Shown here piece by piece: positions 50,971 through 61,314 of a stretch of 64,000 nucleotides of DNA. The DNA comes from Butyricimonas faecihominis. Lineage in GTDB: Bacteria; Bacteroidota; Bacteroidia; Bacteroidales; Marinifilaceae. The position numbers and the translations under genes were made by a program. Under the pieces are notes generated by a model that was given only the letters and a program-made list of their open reading frames with translations, had not been told where the DNA came from and searched no databases. The stretch spans positions 1,183,880 to 1,247,879 of the forward strand of contig NZ_AP028155.1 of the NCBI RefSeq assembly GCF_033096445.1, written 5' to 3'. The number at the start of each line of letters is the position of its first letter. Position 1 is the first letter of the stretch.

Positions 50971-53900
50971 ATGAAAAAAATGGATTGTCGGCGCAAATCT
51001 ATCCTGAATTTGCGTGTAGCCAGTATTATGTTTTTTGCGTTCTTCGCTTACGTCCCTTTGATGGTAAAAAGCGAGCCTTTGCAAGCGAATCCGATCCAAC
51101 AGGATTCTATTGTCAAACATCTTATAAAGGGGAAAATCCTAAACAAGAAAAAAGGACCGTTGCCCGGTGTCACCGTGCGACTGGATAGCACTCTGATAGG
51201 AACCTCCTCGGATAATAACGGGAATTACCGGATATTCCTCCCGCTCAACAAGGGACGTCTTGTTTTTTCTTTTATCGGGTATAAAACAAAAACGCTTCCT
51301 TTCAGTAAGGCAGACACGTTACTGAATGTCATTCTAGAAGAGGACGTGTCCGAGCTTGATGAAGTACAAGTCATCGCCTACGGGGAACAATCACGCCGTA
51401 ATCGTGTCGGTTCCATGTCTGTCGTGAAGGCTGACGAGATCAAGGATCTCCCCTCCCCTTCTATCAATAACCTTTTACAAGGCCGGGCGGCCGGGGTGGA
51501 TGTCACGAACATTACAGGAGCCCCCGGTGGTGGCGGTTCCCCCATCGTTATCCGGGGATATAACTCGTTGGCTGTAGAGAAAGAACGTATCACCTCAGAC
51601 CCGTTATGGATTATTGACGGGGTTCCCATGTTCAGCTACACCTCCGAGCTTACCGGGCTAAACACGATTGCCGAGATCGACACCAAGGACATCGAGTCCA
51701 TCCAAATATTAAAAGATGCTGCCTCCGCGGCAATTTACGGTTCTCGTGCGGCAAACGGGGTAATTATCGTGACCACCAAAAAAGGACACCGGAATCAAGC
51801 TCCCACGTTCACGGTAAATATATCCCAAACATGGGTTACTCGCCCCTCGTTACCGGATATTACCACGGGAAACAGGGAACGAAGACACAGGATGCAAGCC
51901 ATGGAAAATTACCGGGAGTCCGTTTATGATGAAGAAACGAACATGTACCGCCCTGTTCAATCCTACGAAGATTCTTACAAAAACAACAAGAACTACAATT
52001 TATTCTGGAACAACGGTGATGGACTGGATCTTCCCATCGTGCAAGATAGTTTGAACAAATTCTACAACAATTCCACGAACTTGTTCGATTACTATTTCAG
52101 AACCGGGAAAGTAACCGATGCCAATATCCAACTATCGGGAGGCTCCAACACGATCGCTTATCACGTCGGGCTGGGATATTACTCGGAAACTGGCGTGCTA
52201 CGAAACACGGGATTTAACAGGATTAAACTCATCACCAACTTGTTTATCAAACCCTCCGAGAGCGTTGAAAGTAACATCCGTTTTTACCTGGCTCGTACCG
52301 GACGAAACAGGGCGGGCAAAGGGCATGATGCCTATAATTTCTCCAATGACAGGAGTGACTTGGAAACCATTCCGGATGAATTGCTTTCGACCTCTACCCT
52401 CATGCCCGGTCCGGGAACGAAGGCTTTTGATGAAACGGTCCGACGTTTCAACGAGATTAAGGAGAAAAACGAATCTTACAGGCTAAGATCATCGTTCGAT
52501 CTGGCGTACACGATCGTGGAAGGCTTGAAACTGAAATCGTCTCTCGCTGTCGATTTCTCCATGCAAGACCAAAATATATTCATACCCTCCGACCTGAACA
52601 CGGATCTCAACAGCTACTCGGCAGGCAACAACACGATCAAGATGATGTGGTTAAACGAGAATCTACTCTCCTACAACAAGATTTTCGCTGACAATCATAG
52701 TGTTGACCTCCTTCTCGGTCTCTCGTTCCAAGGAGACATCGCCAAGGACAAGAGCGGATACGGCAAAGGCGCGCCAAGTAACCTGATACAATACGTCACG
52801 TGGAGCGGTAACGTGTATGACACCGAGAAAGACCTGCAATTAAAGGATTTCAATTCCAGCCTAGAAAGAAGCACGATGGTAGGTATGTTCGGACGGGTAG
52901 CCTACAACTACAAACAGAAGTATTTCCTCTCCGTCACGCTCAGAAGGGATGCCAGCTCAAAGTTCGGGGAAAACACACGCTGGGGAACATTCCCGTCATA
53001 CGCTATTGCCTACACGTTCACCGAGGAACCGTACATGGATTGGGCCCGAGATTTTCTGGATTTCGGGAAAGTCCGATTAAGTTACGGGAAGTCCGGGAAA
53101 CAATTTGAATATCCTTATTTCGCTTTCGGGGTGTTAATAGTCAACAACGTTCCTTTTCACGGGAACCAAACCATAACCCCTTACTGGCCGGACGGATTAA
53201 TAAATCCCAAATTAAGCTGGGAGGAAACCAAACAATTTGACGCGGGACTGGACTTGGAGTTTTTCGGTAACAGGCTGAGTTTCGAGCTTGACTATTACTA
53301 TCGATACACGGACAAGCTATTGGCGCAAGTCACCCTACCGGGAGATTATAATGCCTACATATCCCAATGGCAAAATGCTTACGCGATCTCGAATCAAGGA
53401 ATTGAACTACAAATCAAGGCTGACCTCGTTCGATCGGAAAAACTGCACTGGGATTTCAGTTTTAATATTGCCCGCAACTGGAACCGATTTGAAAAAAGTA
53501 ACAATGGCATGGACTTCACGAATCTAGCAAGCAAACATAATCTAAACATCATCGGGAAACCGTTGAATGGAATTTACGTCTATAACGACCAAGGATACTA
53601 TAATTCACAAGATGAAGTGCCACTCTACTATGTCAACGGCAGACGGAAATATCTATCGTCCTTGGGAAACCAGATTTACACTCCCGGTGACCGACGAATA
53701 CAGGATGTCGACGGGAATGGACAGGTTGCAACCATGGTTCCGCTTTTGGAAGACCGGGTATACGGGGGTTCCCCTCTCCCGCTCGCATTTGGAGGGATTG
53801 CCACGACACTCAAATGGAAAGGAATTGATGTAAACCTGTTGTTCTCTTACAAGCTGGGAAGACACGTTTTGAATGCGGGAAGAGGAGCTTCAGTCGGTAC

Positions 53901-54291
53901 GATCCTGAGAGCAAACACGGCAGAAATGATGGTCCCGATTCTAGCCGATCTTGACAAGGTTTCTTTCTGGCAGAAACCCGGTGACAATACCGATTTTCCG
54001 ATCAACGAACTAGAGAACGGGAAGAATAATTTCGCCACGAATTTGAAAAGTAACGTGGAAAAAATCAATTATTTGAAACTAAAAAGTATCTCGATCGGCT
54101 ACACCCTACCCGTGTTCCCGAAACAATCCAAACATTACGCCCGTGTGTTCATGTCCGTGGAGAACGTGTTTACCATCACCAATTCTTCAAGCCCCGATCC
54201 GGAATCCATAGATATCGTTACCGGCGTTGACTCGAACAACAACTACCCGCTAGCGACAAGATATACACTAGGGTTAACTTTAAATTTATAA
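50971..54291 (+). CDS. SusC-type TonB-dependent outer membrane transporter
   Basis: A 1106-residue protein. Signal peptide in the first 35 residues, then a carboxypeptidase-regulatory-like domain (IKGKILNKKKGPLPGVTVRL...GYKTKTL, about 50-115). A TonB-box-like DEVQVIAYG follows (about 130-138), then the plug domain (SINNLLQGRAAGVDVT, IVIRGYNSL, LWIIDGVPM, IESIQILKDAASAAIYGSRAANGVIIVTTKKG) and the beta-barrel to the end (RYTLGLTLNL). It imports an oligomeric nutrient with its SusD partner, which starts four bases after its stop. No STN domain, and no sigma/anti-sigma pair is seen next to it. The substrate cannot be predicted. Confidence 0.95.
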   Translation: MKKMDCRRKSILNLRVASIMFFAFFAYVPLMVKSEPLQANPIQQDSIVKHLIKGKILNKKKGPLPGVTVRLDSTLIGTSSDNNGNYRIFLPLNKGRLVFSFIGYKTKTLPFSKADTLLNVILEEDVSELDEVQVIAYGEQSRRNRVGSMSVVKADEIKDLPSPSINNLLQGRAAGVDVTNITGAPGGGGSPIVIRGYNSLAVEKERITSDPLWIIDGVPMFSYTSELTGLNTIAEIDTKDIESIQILKDAASAAIYGSRAANGVIIVTTKKGHRNQAPTFTVNISQTWVTRPSLPDITTGNRERRHRMQAMENYRESVYDEETNMYRPVQSYEDSYKNNKNYNLFWNNGDGLDLPIVQDSLNKFYNNSTNLFDYYFRTGKVTDANIQLSGGSNTIAYHVGLGYYSETGVLRNTGFNRIKLITNLFIKPSESVESNIRFYLARTGRNRAGKGHDAYNFSNDRSDLETIPDELLSTSTLMPGPGTKAFDETVRRFNEIKEKNESYRLRSSFDLAYTIVEGLKLKSSLAVDFSMQDQNIFIPSDLNTDLNSYSAGNNTIKMMWLNENLLSYNKIFADNHSVDLLLGLSFQGDIAKDKSGYGKGAPSNLIQYVTWSGNVYDTEKDLQLKDFNSSLERSTMVGMFGRVAYNYKQKYFLSVTLRRDASSKFGENTRWGTFPSYAIAYTFTEEPYMDWARDFLDFGKVRLSYGKSGKQFEYPYFAFGVLIVNNVPFHGNQTITPYWPDGLINPKLSWEETKQFDAGLDLEFFGNRLSFELDYYYRYTDKLLAQVTLPGDYNAYISQWQNAYAISNQGIELQIKADLVRSEKLHWDFSFNIARNWNRFEKSNNGMDFTNLASKHNLNIIGKPLNGIYVYNDQGYYNSQDEVPLYYVNGRRKYLSSLGNQIYTPGDRRIQDVDGNGQVATMVPLLEDRVYGGSPLPLAFGGIATTLKWKGIDVNLLFSYKLGRHVLNAGRGASVGTILRANTAEMMVPILADLDKVSFWQKPGDNTDFPINELENGKNNFATNLKSNVEKINYLKLKSISIGYTLPVFPKQSKHYARVFMSVENVFTITNSSSPDPESIDIVTGVDSNNNYPLATRYTLGLTLNL

Positions 54292-54295
54292 ACAC

Positions 54296-55819
54296 ATGAA
54301 AAAACGGATATATATAATTTTGCTATTGCTCCCGTTAGCGAGTTGCAATGATATGTTCAAGAATTTTTTGAACGAAGAGCCCGAGACTCTCGTCACGAAC
54401 ACGAATTTCTGGAAAACGGAAAAAGATGTCGAGGCCGCCGTGTATGAACTTCACGTCATGTTCAGATCTTGGGGTGGATACGTTGAAACACGACTTTACC
54501 GGGACAGGGGCCTCCCGTTTGATTATCTCGGTTTGATCTGGAGAAATATCTCGGACAACGAGTTACAGAAGGATATGGACATAACAACAGCTCCAAGCTG
54601 GCGTGGCGAGTACCAAGCAATCGGGATGTGCAATTTCATTTTAGGCAACATTCACCGGGCAAAGATACCCGAAGAACGCATCAATTACTACAAAGGACAA
54701 GCGCTGACAATACGGGCTTACTTGTATTTCTATGTTTTACGCACGTGGGGCAATGCCGTGTTAATCACGAACGAAGAAGATGTTGGTGAAAAAGCCGTAA
54801 CCCCGTGGCGGGAAATCATGAAAGTCGTGATAGATGATCTCGTTGAGGCCACGAAATTATTATCCCCGGTGAACGAGATGAAGGATGCCAATAACACCCC
54901 AGTGACAAGCAAACAAATCCCCTCAAGAGGAACAGCATTCGCCATTCTCGCTCATGCTTATGCTTGGCTGGCCGGATTCGGGGAGGAACCGGAATATTAC
55001 CAGAAAGGTATCGAGGCAGCAACCGAGGTCATCCAATCCGGTGACTACTCGCTAGTAAACAATCCTCATGAAATCTGCGAAATCGTGTTACCCGGCAATA
55101 GCCAAGAAGGTATTCTTGAAATCGATTTCCTAAACCCCGAAGCGGTCAATCGGTCCGGGAATGGTTTGCCGGGTATCACACAAAAATGGCCGGCAGACCC
55201 GAACGCCACCCCCTCGACAAGGAGAACCTTGCTCCGTTTGAACAACGAGAGCGCCATGGCCATGTTTCCGGATAGGAATGACAAGAGACGGGAAGAATAT
55301 TTCTACAAGCTGGATTCCATGGCAGGGGTTAAAACCTCAATCACGCAAGGAGCGGCGTATATTTACAAGTTCAGAAGACCGCTACTGCACACGAGTGGCA
55401 GCCAGCTCGGTAAGCTCTTGGGATATGACCTGAATGAAATCCTGATTCGTCTCGCAGATATATACCTGCTCCGAGCTGAAATGAGAGCGAAATCCGGTGA
55501 TATTCCGGGAGCAATAGCCGACTTGAACGTGATCAGAAAACGAGCCGGGGCAAAAGAATATACCCCGGATGAGAACTTGGAAGAGGCAATTGCACTAGAA
55601 AGAGACAAAGAATTATTTCTCGAAGGGGTATGCACGAGATATTTTGATATTGTCCGTAACAGGACATTCCGTGAAAAACTCAGGGGTAAATTCAAGACCC
55701 TCTCCGACCAAGATGTGAAAGACGGGGCTTTATTCTTCCCGATCTCTTTTGACGCCTTCCAAAACAATACCAAAATGACGCAGAATATTTACTGGAAAAG
55801 AAATGGATTCGCAATTTAA
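54296..55819 (+). CDS. SusD/RagB-type nutrient-binding lipoprotein
   Basis: A 507-residue lipoprotein: signal with lipobox LLPLASC at the start (Cys about 17), then FLNEEPETLVTNTNFWKTEKDVEAAV. The SusD tetratricopeptide-like core (GQALTIRAYLYFYVLRTWGN, RGTAFAILAHAYAWLAGFGE) and the C-terminal part (LIRLADIYLLRAEMRAKSGDIPGAIADLNVIRKRAGA, ERDKELFLEGVCTRYFDIVR) are standard. It is the lid of the SusC transporter encoded just upstream and belongs to the same operon as the two lipoproteins downstream. Confidence 0.95.
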   Translation: MKKRIYIILLLLPLASCNDMFKNFLNEEPETLVTNTNFWKTEKDVEAAVYELHVMFRSWGGYVETRLYRDRGLPFDYLGLIWRNISDNELQKDMDITTAPSWRGEYQAIGMCNFILGNIHRAKIPEERINYYKGQALTIRAYLYFYVLRTWGNAVLITNEEDVGEKAVTPWREIMKVVIDDLVEATKLLSPVNEMKDANNTPVTSKQIPSRGTAFAILAHAYAWLAGFGEEPEYYQKGIEAATEVIQSGDYSLVNNPHEICEIVLPGNSQEGILEIDFLNPEAVNRSGNGLPGITQKWPADPNATPSTRRTLLRLNNESAMAMFPDRNDKRREEYFYKLDSMAGVKTSITQGAAYIYKFRRPLLHTSGSQLGKLLGYDLNEILIRLADIYLLRAEMRAKSGDIPGAIADLNVIRKRAGAKEYTPDENLEEAIALERDKELFLEGVCTRYFDIVRNRTFREKLRGKFKTLSDQDVKDGALFFPISFDAFQNNTKMTQNIYWKRNGFAI

Positions 55820-55829
55820 ACGATACAAG

Positions 55830-56444
55830 ATGAGAACAATACTATTTATATGCATTACCGTCACCCTTCTCGCAAGCTGTGAAAAAGATTACCAGCATGA
55901 CACCGGACTGGCGGACGGTTATCACGATTGCTCGATGATGGACTATTTGAGAAGTGATCACAACAACTGGGATTCGATCGTCGTTGCCATTGAATACGCG
56001 GGATTAACCGATATTTTCGAGGGAACAAATCCTGATTACAAGGAAATCACGTTTTTCGGCCCCACGAACATGAGTATCCGAAAATTCTTTCTCGAACAAA
56101 CCGGAGAGGCAATCTATCATACCATCCGGGAAATACCCGTTGAACTGGTCAGGGATATGATTCTCGCTTACCTAGTCGAAGGGAAAAAGATGAAAGAGAC
56201 GTTCGATTACGAGGTAAAAGGGACACTCACGGGAGGAACGGAAGTGTATTCCTTGAATAACGTCAAGCTCCGGGTATATCGTACCCAATCCGAGTTTAAC
56301 GGAATCCCCGACATCGGAGCGGAAGGGCTAAAAATTCATGCCGAAATCAGCGGGCAGATGGCAAGCATTGCCTCGGCCGACATAGAGACAAATAACGGGG
56401 TGGTACATTCCCTGTCAAACAGGTTTACATGGGTTGAACTATAA
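55830..56444 (+). CDS. Fasciclin-domain lipoprotein
   Basis: I place the start at the ATG at 55830 (MRTILFICITVTLLASC), inside the longer frame and overlapping nothing but ten bases after the SusD stop. The lipobox is LLASC. A FAS1-like domain follows: WDSIVVAIEYAGLTDIF, ITFFGPTNMSIRKFF, VRDMILAYLVEGK and the closing DIETNNGVVHSLSNRF. FAS1 lipoproteins occur in several Bacteroidales SusCD operons and may bind surface polymers or partner proteins. 204 residues. Confidence 0.85.
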   Translation: MRTILFICITVTLLASCEKDYQHDTGLADGYHDCSMMDYLRSDHNNWDSIVVAIEYAGLTDIFEGTNPDYKEITFFGPTNMSIRKFFLEQTGEAIYHTIREIPVELVRDMILAYLVEGKKMKETFDYEVKGTLTGGTEVYSLNNVKLRVYRTQSEFNGIPDIGAEGLKIHAEISGQMASIASADIETNNGVVHSLSNRFTWVEL

Positions 56445-56454
56445 AACGAATCGT

Positions 56455-56877
56455 ATGAAATATATATGGATGATGATATTACTTTCCGCCCTATTATATA
56501 GCGGATGCAAAGATGTAAAAGTCGGGTACTTGTTCACGCATAATGCAAAATACAATCCCGATTCTGTGGTGTTCAAGGCATATCTCGATGAGGCCAATGA
56601 TGACGACGCTCACAGGAAGAAATTCGAGATCCCTTGGCAAAGTCAATCTCTTGAAGGAGTACAAGGCACGAACCCCATCCGTTATTCGATTGAAAGAATC
56701 GACTCGGATCATAATGACCCGGAAATTCTAAACCAGTTTTCTGCAGTTCAGAAAGGGATCATTCAATTACCATGGAATCACACCGTTCCTCAAGGTAAGT
56801 ATATCATATCCTTACGAATCAGCAATGAAGGTTATAGTGTTGTGCTGGACTCTATGATTATAGTTATCATTAAATAA
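56455..56877 (+). CDS. Small SusCD-associated lipoprotein
   Basis: From the ATG at 56455 (MKYIWMMILLSALLYSGC) it is a 140-residue lipoprotein with a lipobox LYSGC, ten bases after the FAS1 gene. The mature part is acidic and beta-rich (VGYLFTHNAKYNPDSVVFKAYL, and a final GKYIISLRISNEGYSVVLDSMIIVI), which suggests an Ig-like or DUF-type surface domain; I cannot name it. It is the last gene of the SusCD operon; the terminator at 56905-56955 follows. Confidence 0.75.
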   Translation: MKYIWMMILLSALLYSGCKDVKVGYLFTHNAKYNPDSVVFKAYLDEANDDDAHRKKFEIPWQSQSLEGVQGTNPIRYSIERIDSDHNDPEILNQFSAVQKGIIQLPWNHTVPQGKYIISLRISNEGYSVVLDSMIIVIIK

Positions 56878-56904
56878 ATGGATTATTATTAGAGTTTACC
56901 AGAG

Positions 56905-56955
56905 GGGGTACTATTGTGTAAAAACGTTCATTTTGATACAATAGTACTCCTTAAT
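56905..56955 (+). terminator. Terminator of the SusCD operon
   Basis: GGGGTACTATTGT (56905-56917) pairs with ACAATAGTACTCC (56938-56950), followed by TTAATAT. It lies between the convergent SusCD operon and trmD and may serve both. Confidence 0.7.
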
Positions 56956-57004
56956 ATAGACGACCTCTGCCAAAATAAGCGGGATTTACACACAAAGCCC
57001 ACAA

Positions 57005-57682
57005 CTATTCATCCAACAAATCCGGGCGCAAAGCCTTCGTCCGTTCCAATGCTTGTTGCTCCTGCCATTCGTCTATCAAGGCATGATTACCGGATAACAG
57101 AACTTCCGGTACCCGCCACCCGTTAAATTCTGCAGGACGCGTGTATACAGGCGGGGCTAACAAGTTATCTTGAAAAGAATCGGTCAAGGCAGAAGTTTCA
57201 TCCCCCATGGCTCCCGGCAACAGGCGTACAACGGCATCCGTCATGATGCAGGCAGGTAACTCACCGCCCGTCAACACGTAATCACCCACGGATATTTCCC
57301 TCGTAATCAGATGTTCACGCACCCGGTGATCCACCCCCTTGTAGTGTCCGCAAAGAATCATGATATTCTCTTTCAACGACAATTCGTTTGCCGTCTTCTG
57401 GTTAAAAACAGGAGCATCCGGAGCCGTATAGATAATCTCGTCATAATGCCGCTGGGAAGTCAACTCGTTGATACAATCAAAAATAGGCTGAACTGCCATC
57501 ACTAACCCGGCATCACCCCCGAAAGAATAATCGTCCACCTTCCGGTGTTTATCTTTCGACCAATCCCGAATGTTATGAATATGGATTTCCACGATTCCCT
57601 TTTCTTTCGCCCGTTTAATAATCGAGTGATTCAAAGGGCTTTCCAGCAATTCCGGCACTACACTTAATATATCGATACGCAT
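57005..57682 (-). CDS. trmD: tRNA (guanine37-N1)-methyltransferase
   Basis: A 225-residue SPOUT methyltransferase. It shows the TrmD start [40 protein letters not shown], the knot region [49 protein letters not shown], and [22 protein letters not shown]. It methylates G37 of tRNAs from S-adenosylmethionine and prevents frameshifting; it is an essential core gene. Its -7 box is at 57741-57748, divergent from the GNAT gene. Confidence 0.97.
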   Translation of the reverse strand: MRIDILSVVPELLESPLNHSIIKRAKEKGIVEIHIHNIRDWSKDKHRKVDDYSFGGDAGLVMAVQPIFDCINELTSQRHYDEIIYTAPDAPVFNQKTANELSLKENIMILCGHYKGVDHRVREHLITREISVGDYVLTGGELPACIMTDAVVRLLPGAMGDETSALTDSFQDNLLAPPVYTRPAEFNGWRVPEVLLSGNHALIDEWQEQQALERTKALRPDLLDE

Positions 57683-57740
57683 GACTAAACAATTGAAAGT
57701 TGAAAAATGAAAATTGAAAATGACTTTTCAAATTCGGTAC

Positions 57741-57765
57741 AAAGATAGTAATTTATTTATCTTTG
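57741..57765. promoter_or_regulatory. Divergent -7 boxes for trmD and the GNAT gene
   Basis: Minus-strand TATCTTTG (57741-57748) serves trmD. Plus-strand TATCTTTG (57758-57765) serves the GNAT gene and means that translation cannot start at the more upstream open codons of that frame. Confidence 0.65.
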
Positions 57766-57780
57766 CCCGTATATTTAAAA

Positions 57781-58311
57781 ATGACGAAAATGGTTATTGA
57801 AAAAGGTGTACACGCAGATATTGATGAACTGGCACGGCTATACGATGATTTAAATGATTTTCTGGACTCGGATATAAATCACCCCGGATGGATCAAAGGA
57901 GTATATCCCGTTCGGCAAATCGCAGAAGCTGGGATTAACGAGCAACACCTTTACGTGGTAAGGCAGGAAGGACGAATTATCGGTTCAATCATTTTAAATC
58001 ATCATCCGGAACCGGCATACGATCAAGCACCTTGGGGAATAGAGTCAGATTACAGCAAAATATTCGTGATTCACACACTCGTGGTTCACCCCGATTTCCT
58101 GAAAGCAGGTGTAGGGAAAAAACTGATCTCTTTTGCCTGTGAGTTGGGAAAAGAGCTACACATGAAAGCTATCCGGCTCGATGTATACGAGAACAACATT
58201 CCCGCCATCAAACTATATGAAAAATTCGGCTTTAACTATATCGACACAGTTGATTTAGGCTTGGGTGACTACGGACTACACAAATTCCGCCTTTACGAAA
58301 AGATACTATAA
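57781..58311 (+). CDS. GNAT-family N-acetyltransferase
   Basis: The start is the ATG at 57781 or 57790, because the -7 box ends at 57765. About 176 residues. The GNAT core is visible: VRQEGRIIGSIILNHH, IFVIHTLVVHPDFLKAGVGKKLISFACELGKE (motif A with the acetyl-CoA loop QxxGxG/A replaced by LKAGVGK), AIRLDVYENNIPAIKLYEKFGFNYI (motif B). It acetylates an unknown amine using acetyl-CoA. Monocistronic; the terminator at 58316-58346 follows. Confidence 0.92.
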   Translation: MTKMVIEKGVHADIDELARLYDDLNDFLDSDINHPGWIKGVYPVRQIAEAGINEQHLYVVRQEGRIIGSIILNHHPEPAYDQAPWGIESDYSKIFVIHTLVVHPDFLKAGVGKKLISFACELGKELHMKAIRLDVYENNIPAIKLYEKFGFNYIDTVDLGLGDYGLHKFRLYEKIL

Positions 58312-58315
58312 ATAA

Positions 58316-58346
58316 GAGGTGTGGCAAAATGATTTTACCACACCTC
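58316..58346. terminator. Bidirectional terminator
   Basis: GAGGTGTGG (58316-58324) pairs with CCACACCTC (58338-58346) around a 13-base loop; T-rich sequence follows on both sides. It separates the convergent GNAT and peptidase genes. Confidence 0.7.
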
Positions 58347-58369
58347 CATTTTCAATTCTCCATTTTCAA

Positions 58370-60493
58370 TTACCTCAAGTAGTCCTCGAAATAATTCGTC
58401 ACTTTCTGCATCAGATGAATCCGATCCCGTCCCATCACGTTATGCTCGGCACACGGGTAAGGGAAGTAATCCACCTGCACGTTATTCTTGATACACTCCC
58501 GGATAAAGCTCAAGCTTTGCTCCCAAACCACTACCGGATCAACTGCTCCCTGACAGATCAACAATTTACCTTTCAGATCTTTCGCCTTGGCAATCAAGCT
58601 CGTTTTAGCATATCCTTCCGGGTTCTCCTGCGGGGTATCCATGTAACGTTCCCCGTACATCACTTCATACCATTTCCAGTCGATCACGGGACCTCCGGCA
58701 ACGGCCACTTTATAAATATCAGGATAATTGGTAATCAACGAAATAGTCATGAAACCACCGTAACTCCAACCATGAACCCCGATACGATTCGCATCCACCC
58801 ACGGGAAAGATTTCAACCACTCGATTCCCTTCACCTGATCTTTCATTTCAACCTGTCCGCATTGACGGTGAATAATATCCTCGAAAGCCTTACCGCGGTT
58901 CGGCGTACCGTGATTATCGATCACGAATACCACGTAACCATGTTGAGCCATATACATTTCCCACATCCGCAAGGAAGCATTCCACGTATTGGTTACCAAC
59001 TGTGAATGAGGCCCACCATACACGTAATGAATCACGGGATATTTCTTGTTCGGGTCAAAATCCATCGGTTTAATCAAACGATAGTATAAATCACTACCAT
59101 CATCTGCCTTAATCTTACCCAACGTGATCTCCCCGAAATTATAATCCTTATTCGGGTTCTCCACTTCCTGCAAACGACGTACAACCTTTCCGGAATTCAT
59201 CGTCAGATCCACGTTACGAGGTACTTTGATGCTACTATAATTATCAACGAAATAAGCACAGTCACCACTCATCGTGATATTGTGCCATCCTTCTTCCATC
59301 GTCAAACGGTTTTTCTTCCCGCTCTTTACCTCTACCCGGAAAAGTTGTTTCTCCACCGGAGAGATTTCCGATGAAAGATAATATACATATTTTCCGGCAG
59401 GATCAACAGCCACGAATTCCACGTCCGCATCCACGTCTGTCAGACGACGAATTAATTTACCGTTCACATCGTGCAGGTAAAGGTTCATGAAACCATCCCG
59501 GTTATTCGTAGAATAAATAAATTGTTTCGGGTTGTTAGCCAAGAATACCAAACCGCTTTGCGGTTCCACGTAAGTATTGGACTTTTCCTCGAATAAGGTA
59601 GCGATCAATTTACCCGTTGACGCATCATATTTATTCAAACGCATATGATTTTGTCCCCGGTTAAGCACCTGAACATATACCATATCAGACTCCGGAGACC
59701 AAGTAATTCCCGTCAGGTATTGTTCGCGACCAAAATCATTCGCATCCAGAAAAGTCGTCTTAGCAGAAGCTATATCATAAACCCCAAGACTCACCAACTC
59801 GGATTTCATTCCTGCCATGGGATACTTGATCTCCTTTAATTCACCCGTACGAGTATTGATGTCCAGCAACGGGAAATTCGTTACCTGACTTTCGTCTTTA
59901 CGGTAAAATCCCAGTTTCTTTCCGTCCGGAGACCAAAAAATACCGCCAGTAATTCCGAATTCATTCCGGCTAACCACCTGCCCGTTCACGATATTCTTGT
60001 CCTCGTCCGCGGTAACGGTATAACTATTCCCACGTTCGTCCATGTAATACAAGTTATTATCGATCGTGTAAGCATACATATTACCCGCTTTAGAATAAGT
60101 CTCGTTAGCAGCCCCTTTCGGGAAAGTAAATTTCTGTTTCACTTGTTTCTTAGCAACATCAATATGGTAGATACTCCCTTGACGAGCTATCACCAAAGTG
60201 TTATCATCCAACCAAGAAAAATTAGGGAATCCTCTCAACTCGGCTCCCAAAATACGATTCAATTCCGCCACAGTGAGTAGCACACTCTTTTCACCTTTAT
60301 CGACAGATTCACCCATCAAACCTTCCCGGTCCAGATAGGTCAACTGATTCTTGTCGCCTTGCCATTGAATATACTTGGACCGGGGATATAAATGATACCC
60401 TACCACGGCCTCTTCCATGGTTAAAACCTTTTTCTGTGCGCTTAAATCGAACATCATACTTAATCCGATTATTGCCAAAAACATCCTTTTCAT
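58370..60493 (-). CDS. Dipeptidyl peptidase IV-like serine peptidase (S9)
   Basis: A 707-residue protein with a signal peptide (MKRMFLAIIGLSMMFDLSAQ). The N-terminal beta-propeller (about 40-460, with repeated YxWSPDGK-like blades such as GGIFWSPDGKKLGFYRKDE) carries the DPP-IV type region, and the alpha/beta-hydrolase domain follows. Catalytic triad: GWSYGG with Ser577, Asp652 (QGAVDPVV) and His684 (CAEHNVMG). It releases N-terminal Xaa-Pro or similar dipeptides in the periplasm. The nitrilase-family gene upstream on the same strand is 22 bases away. Confidence 0.93.
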   Translation of the reverse strand: MKRMFLAIIGLSMMFDLSAQKKVLTMEEAVVGYHLYPRSKYIQWQGDKNQLTYLDREGLMGESVDKGEKSVLLTVAELNRILGAELRGFPNFSWLDDNTLVIARQGSIYHIDVAKKQVKQKFTFPKGAANETYSKAGNMYAYTIDNNLYYMDERGNSYTVTADEDKNIVNGQVVSRNEFGITGGIFWSPDGKKLGFYRKDESQVTNFPLLDINTRTGELKEIKYPMAGMKSELVSLGVYDIASAKTTFLDANDFGREQYLTGITWSPESDMVYVQVLNRGQNHMRLNKYDASTGKLIATLFEEKSNTYVEPQSGLVFLANNPKQFIYSTNNRDGFMNLYLHDVNGKLIRRLTDVDADVEFVAVDPAGKYVYYLSSEISPVEKQLFRVEVKSGKKNRLTMEEGWHNITMSGDCAYFVDNYSSIKVPRNVDLTMNSGKVVRRLQEVENPNKDYNFGEITLGKIKADDGSDLYYRLIKPMDFDPNKKYPVIHYVYGGPHSQLVTNTWNASLRMWEMYMAQHGYVVFVIDNHGTPNRGKAFEDIIHRQCGQVEMKDQVKGIEWLKSFPWVDANRIGVHGWSYGGFMTISLITNYPDIYKVAVAGGPVIDWKWYEVMYGERYMDTPQENPEGYAKTSLIAKAKDLKGKLLICQGAVDPVVVWEQSLSFIRECIKNNVQVDYFPYPCAEHNVMGRDRIHLMQKVTNYFEDYLR

Positions 60494-60515
60494 GCTTTAC
60501 TTTTAGCTGTTATTA

Positions 60516-61283
60516 TTAATCTTCAATTGTAAATTCATCCCGATCTTCCAACACTGGGAACTTCTCACGAAATTCCCGTAAAGCTTTCAAATCAATATCC
60601 ACCTGTTTCACCTCGTCGGCAAAAGGTTCGCAAGCGACCAGCACGTCCCCTTTAGGAGAGATGACCGCTGAATCACCGGAGTAACTCAAGCCAACCCCGT
60701 CCTCGCCCACTCGGTTCACCCCGATCACGTAACATTGATTCTCAATTGCCCTAGCCATCAACAAGATCTGCCACGGTTGTCTTCTCGCTTCCGGCCAGTT
60801 GGCCACGTACACGGCCAAATCGTACCCGCACGTGTTACGACTCCACACGGGGAAACGCAAATCATAACAAATAAATGGAGCTATTCTCACCCCTTGATAA
60901 TCAAATACCAACAACTCATCTCCTGCCGTGAAATGCTCTTTTTCCTCTCCCATCGTAAACAGATGTTTCTTGTCATAATGCAAGATTTTACCATCCGGGA
61001 AGGCCACCAGCAGACGGTTGTAGTAATGTTCATCCTCAAAATAAACAGTCGATCCCATGATCAACGCATCCTTTTCTCTGGCCCATTCCTGCATACACTG
61101 GTAAACAGCCTCGTAAAAAGGTGCCACCCGCTCTTTCCCTTTCATGGTAAACCCCGATGCGAACATCTCGGGTAAAACGATCACGTTAGCTCCTTCTATC
61201 GCCGCTATCCGCTTGTTAAAAAGCTTCAGGTTCACCGGCACATTCTCCCATTCCAAGTGTGCCTGTACGATCGCAACATTCAT
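60516..61283 (-). CDS. Carbon-nitrogen hydrolase, omega-amidase-like
   Basis: A 255-residue nitrilase-superfamily enzyme with the full triad: Glu in IVLPEMFASGF, Lys in HYDKKHLF, Cys in APFICYDLRFPVW. The YafV/Nit2-like layout (MARAIENQCYVIGVNR, DSAVISPKGDVL) suggests an omega-amidase that removes ammonia from alpha-ketoglutaramate or related amides in metabolite repair. It sits between the acyltransferase and peptidase genes on the same strand. Cytosolic. Confidence 0.92.
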   Translation of the reverse strand: MNVAIVQAHLEWENVPVNLKLFNKRIAAIEGANVIVLPEMFASGFTMKGKERVAPFYEAVYQCMQEWAREKDALIMGSTVYFEDEHYYNRLLVAFPDGKILHYDKKHLFTMGEEKEHFTAGDELLVFDYQGVRIAPFICYDLRFPVWSRNTCGYDLAVYVANWPEARRQPWQILLMARAIENQCYVIGVNRVGEDGVGLSYSGDSAVISPKGDVLVACEPFADEVKQVDIDLKALREFREKFPVLEDRDEFTIED

Positions 61284-61314
61284 ATATACTATTTATTTAT
61301 AATACTAATTTCTT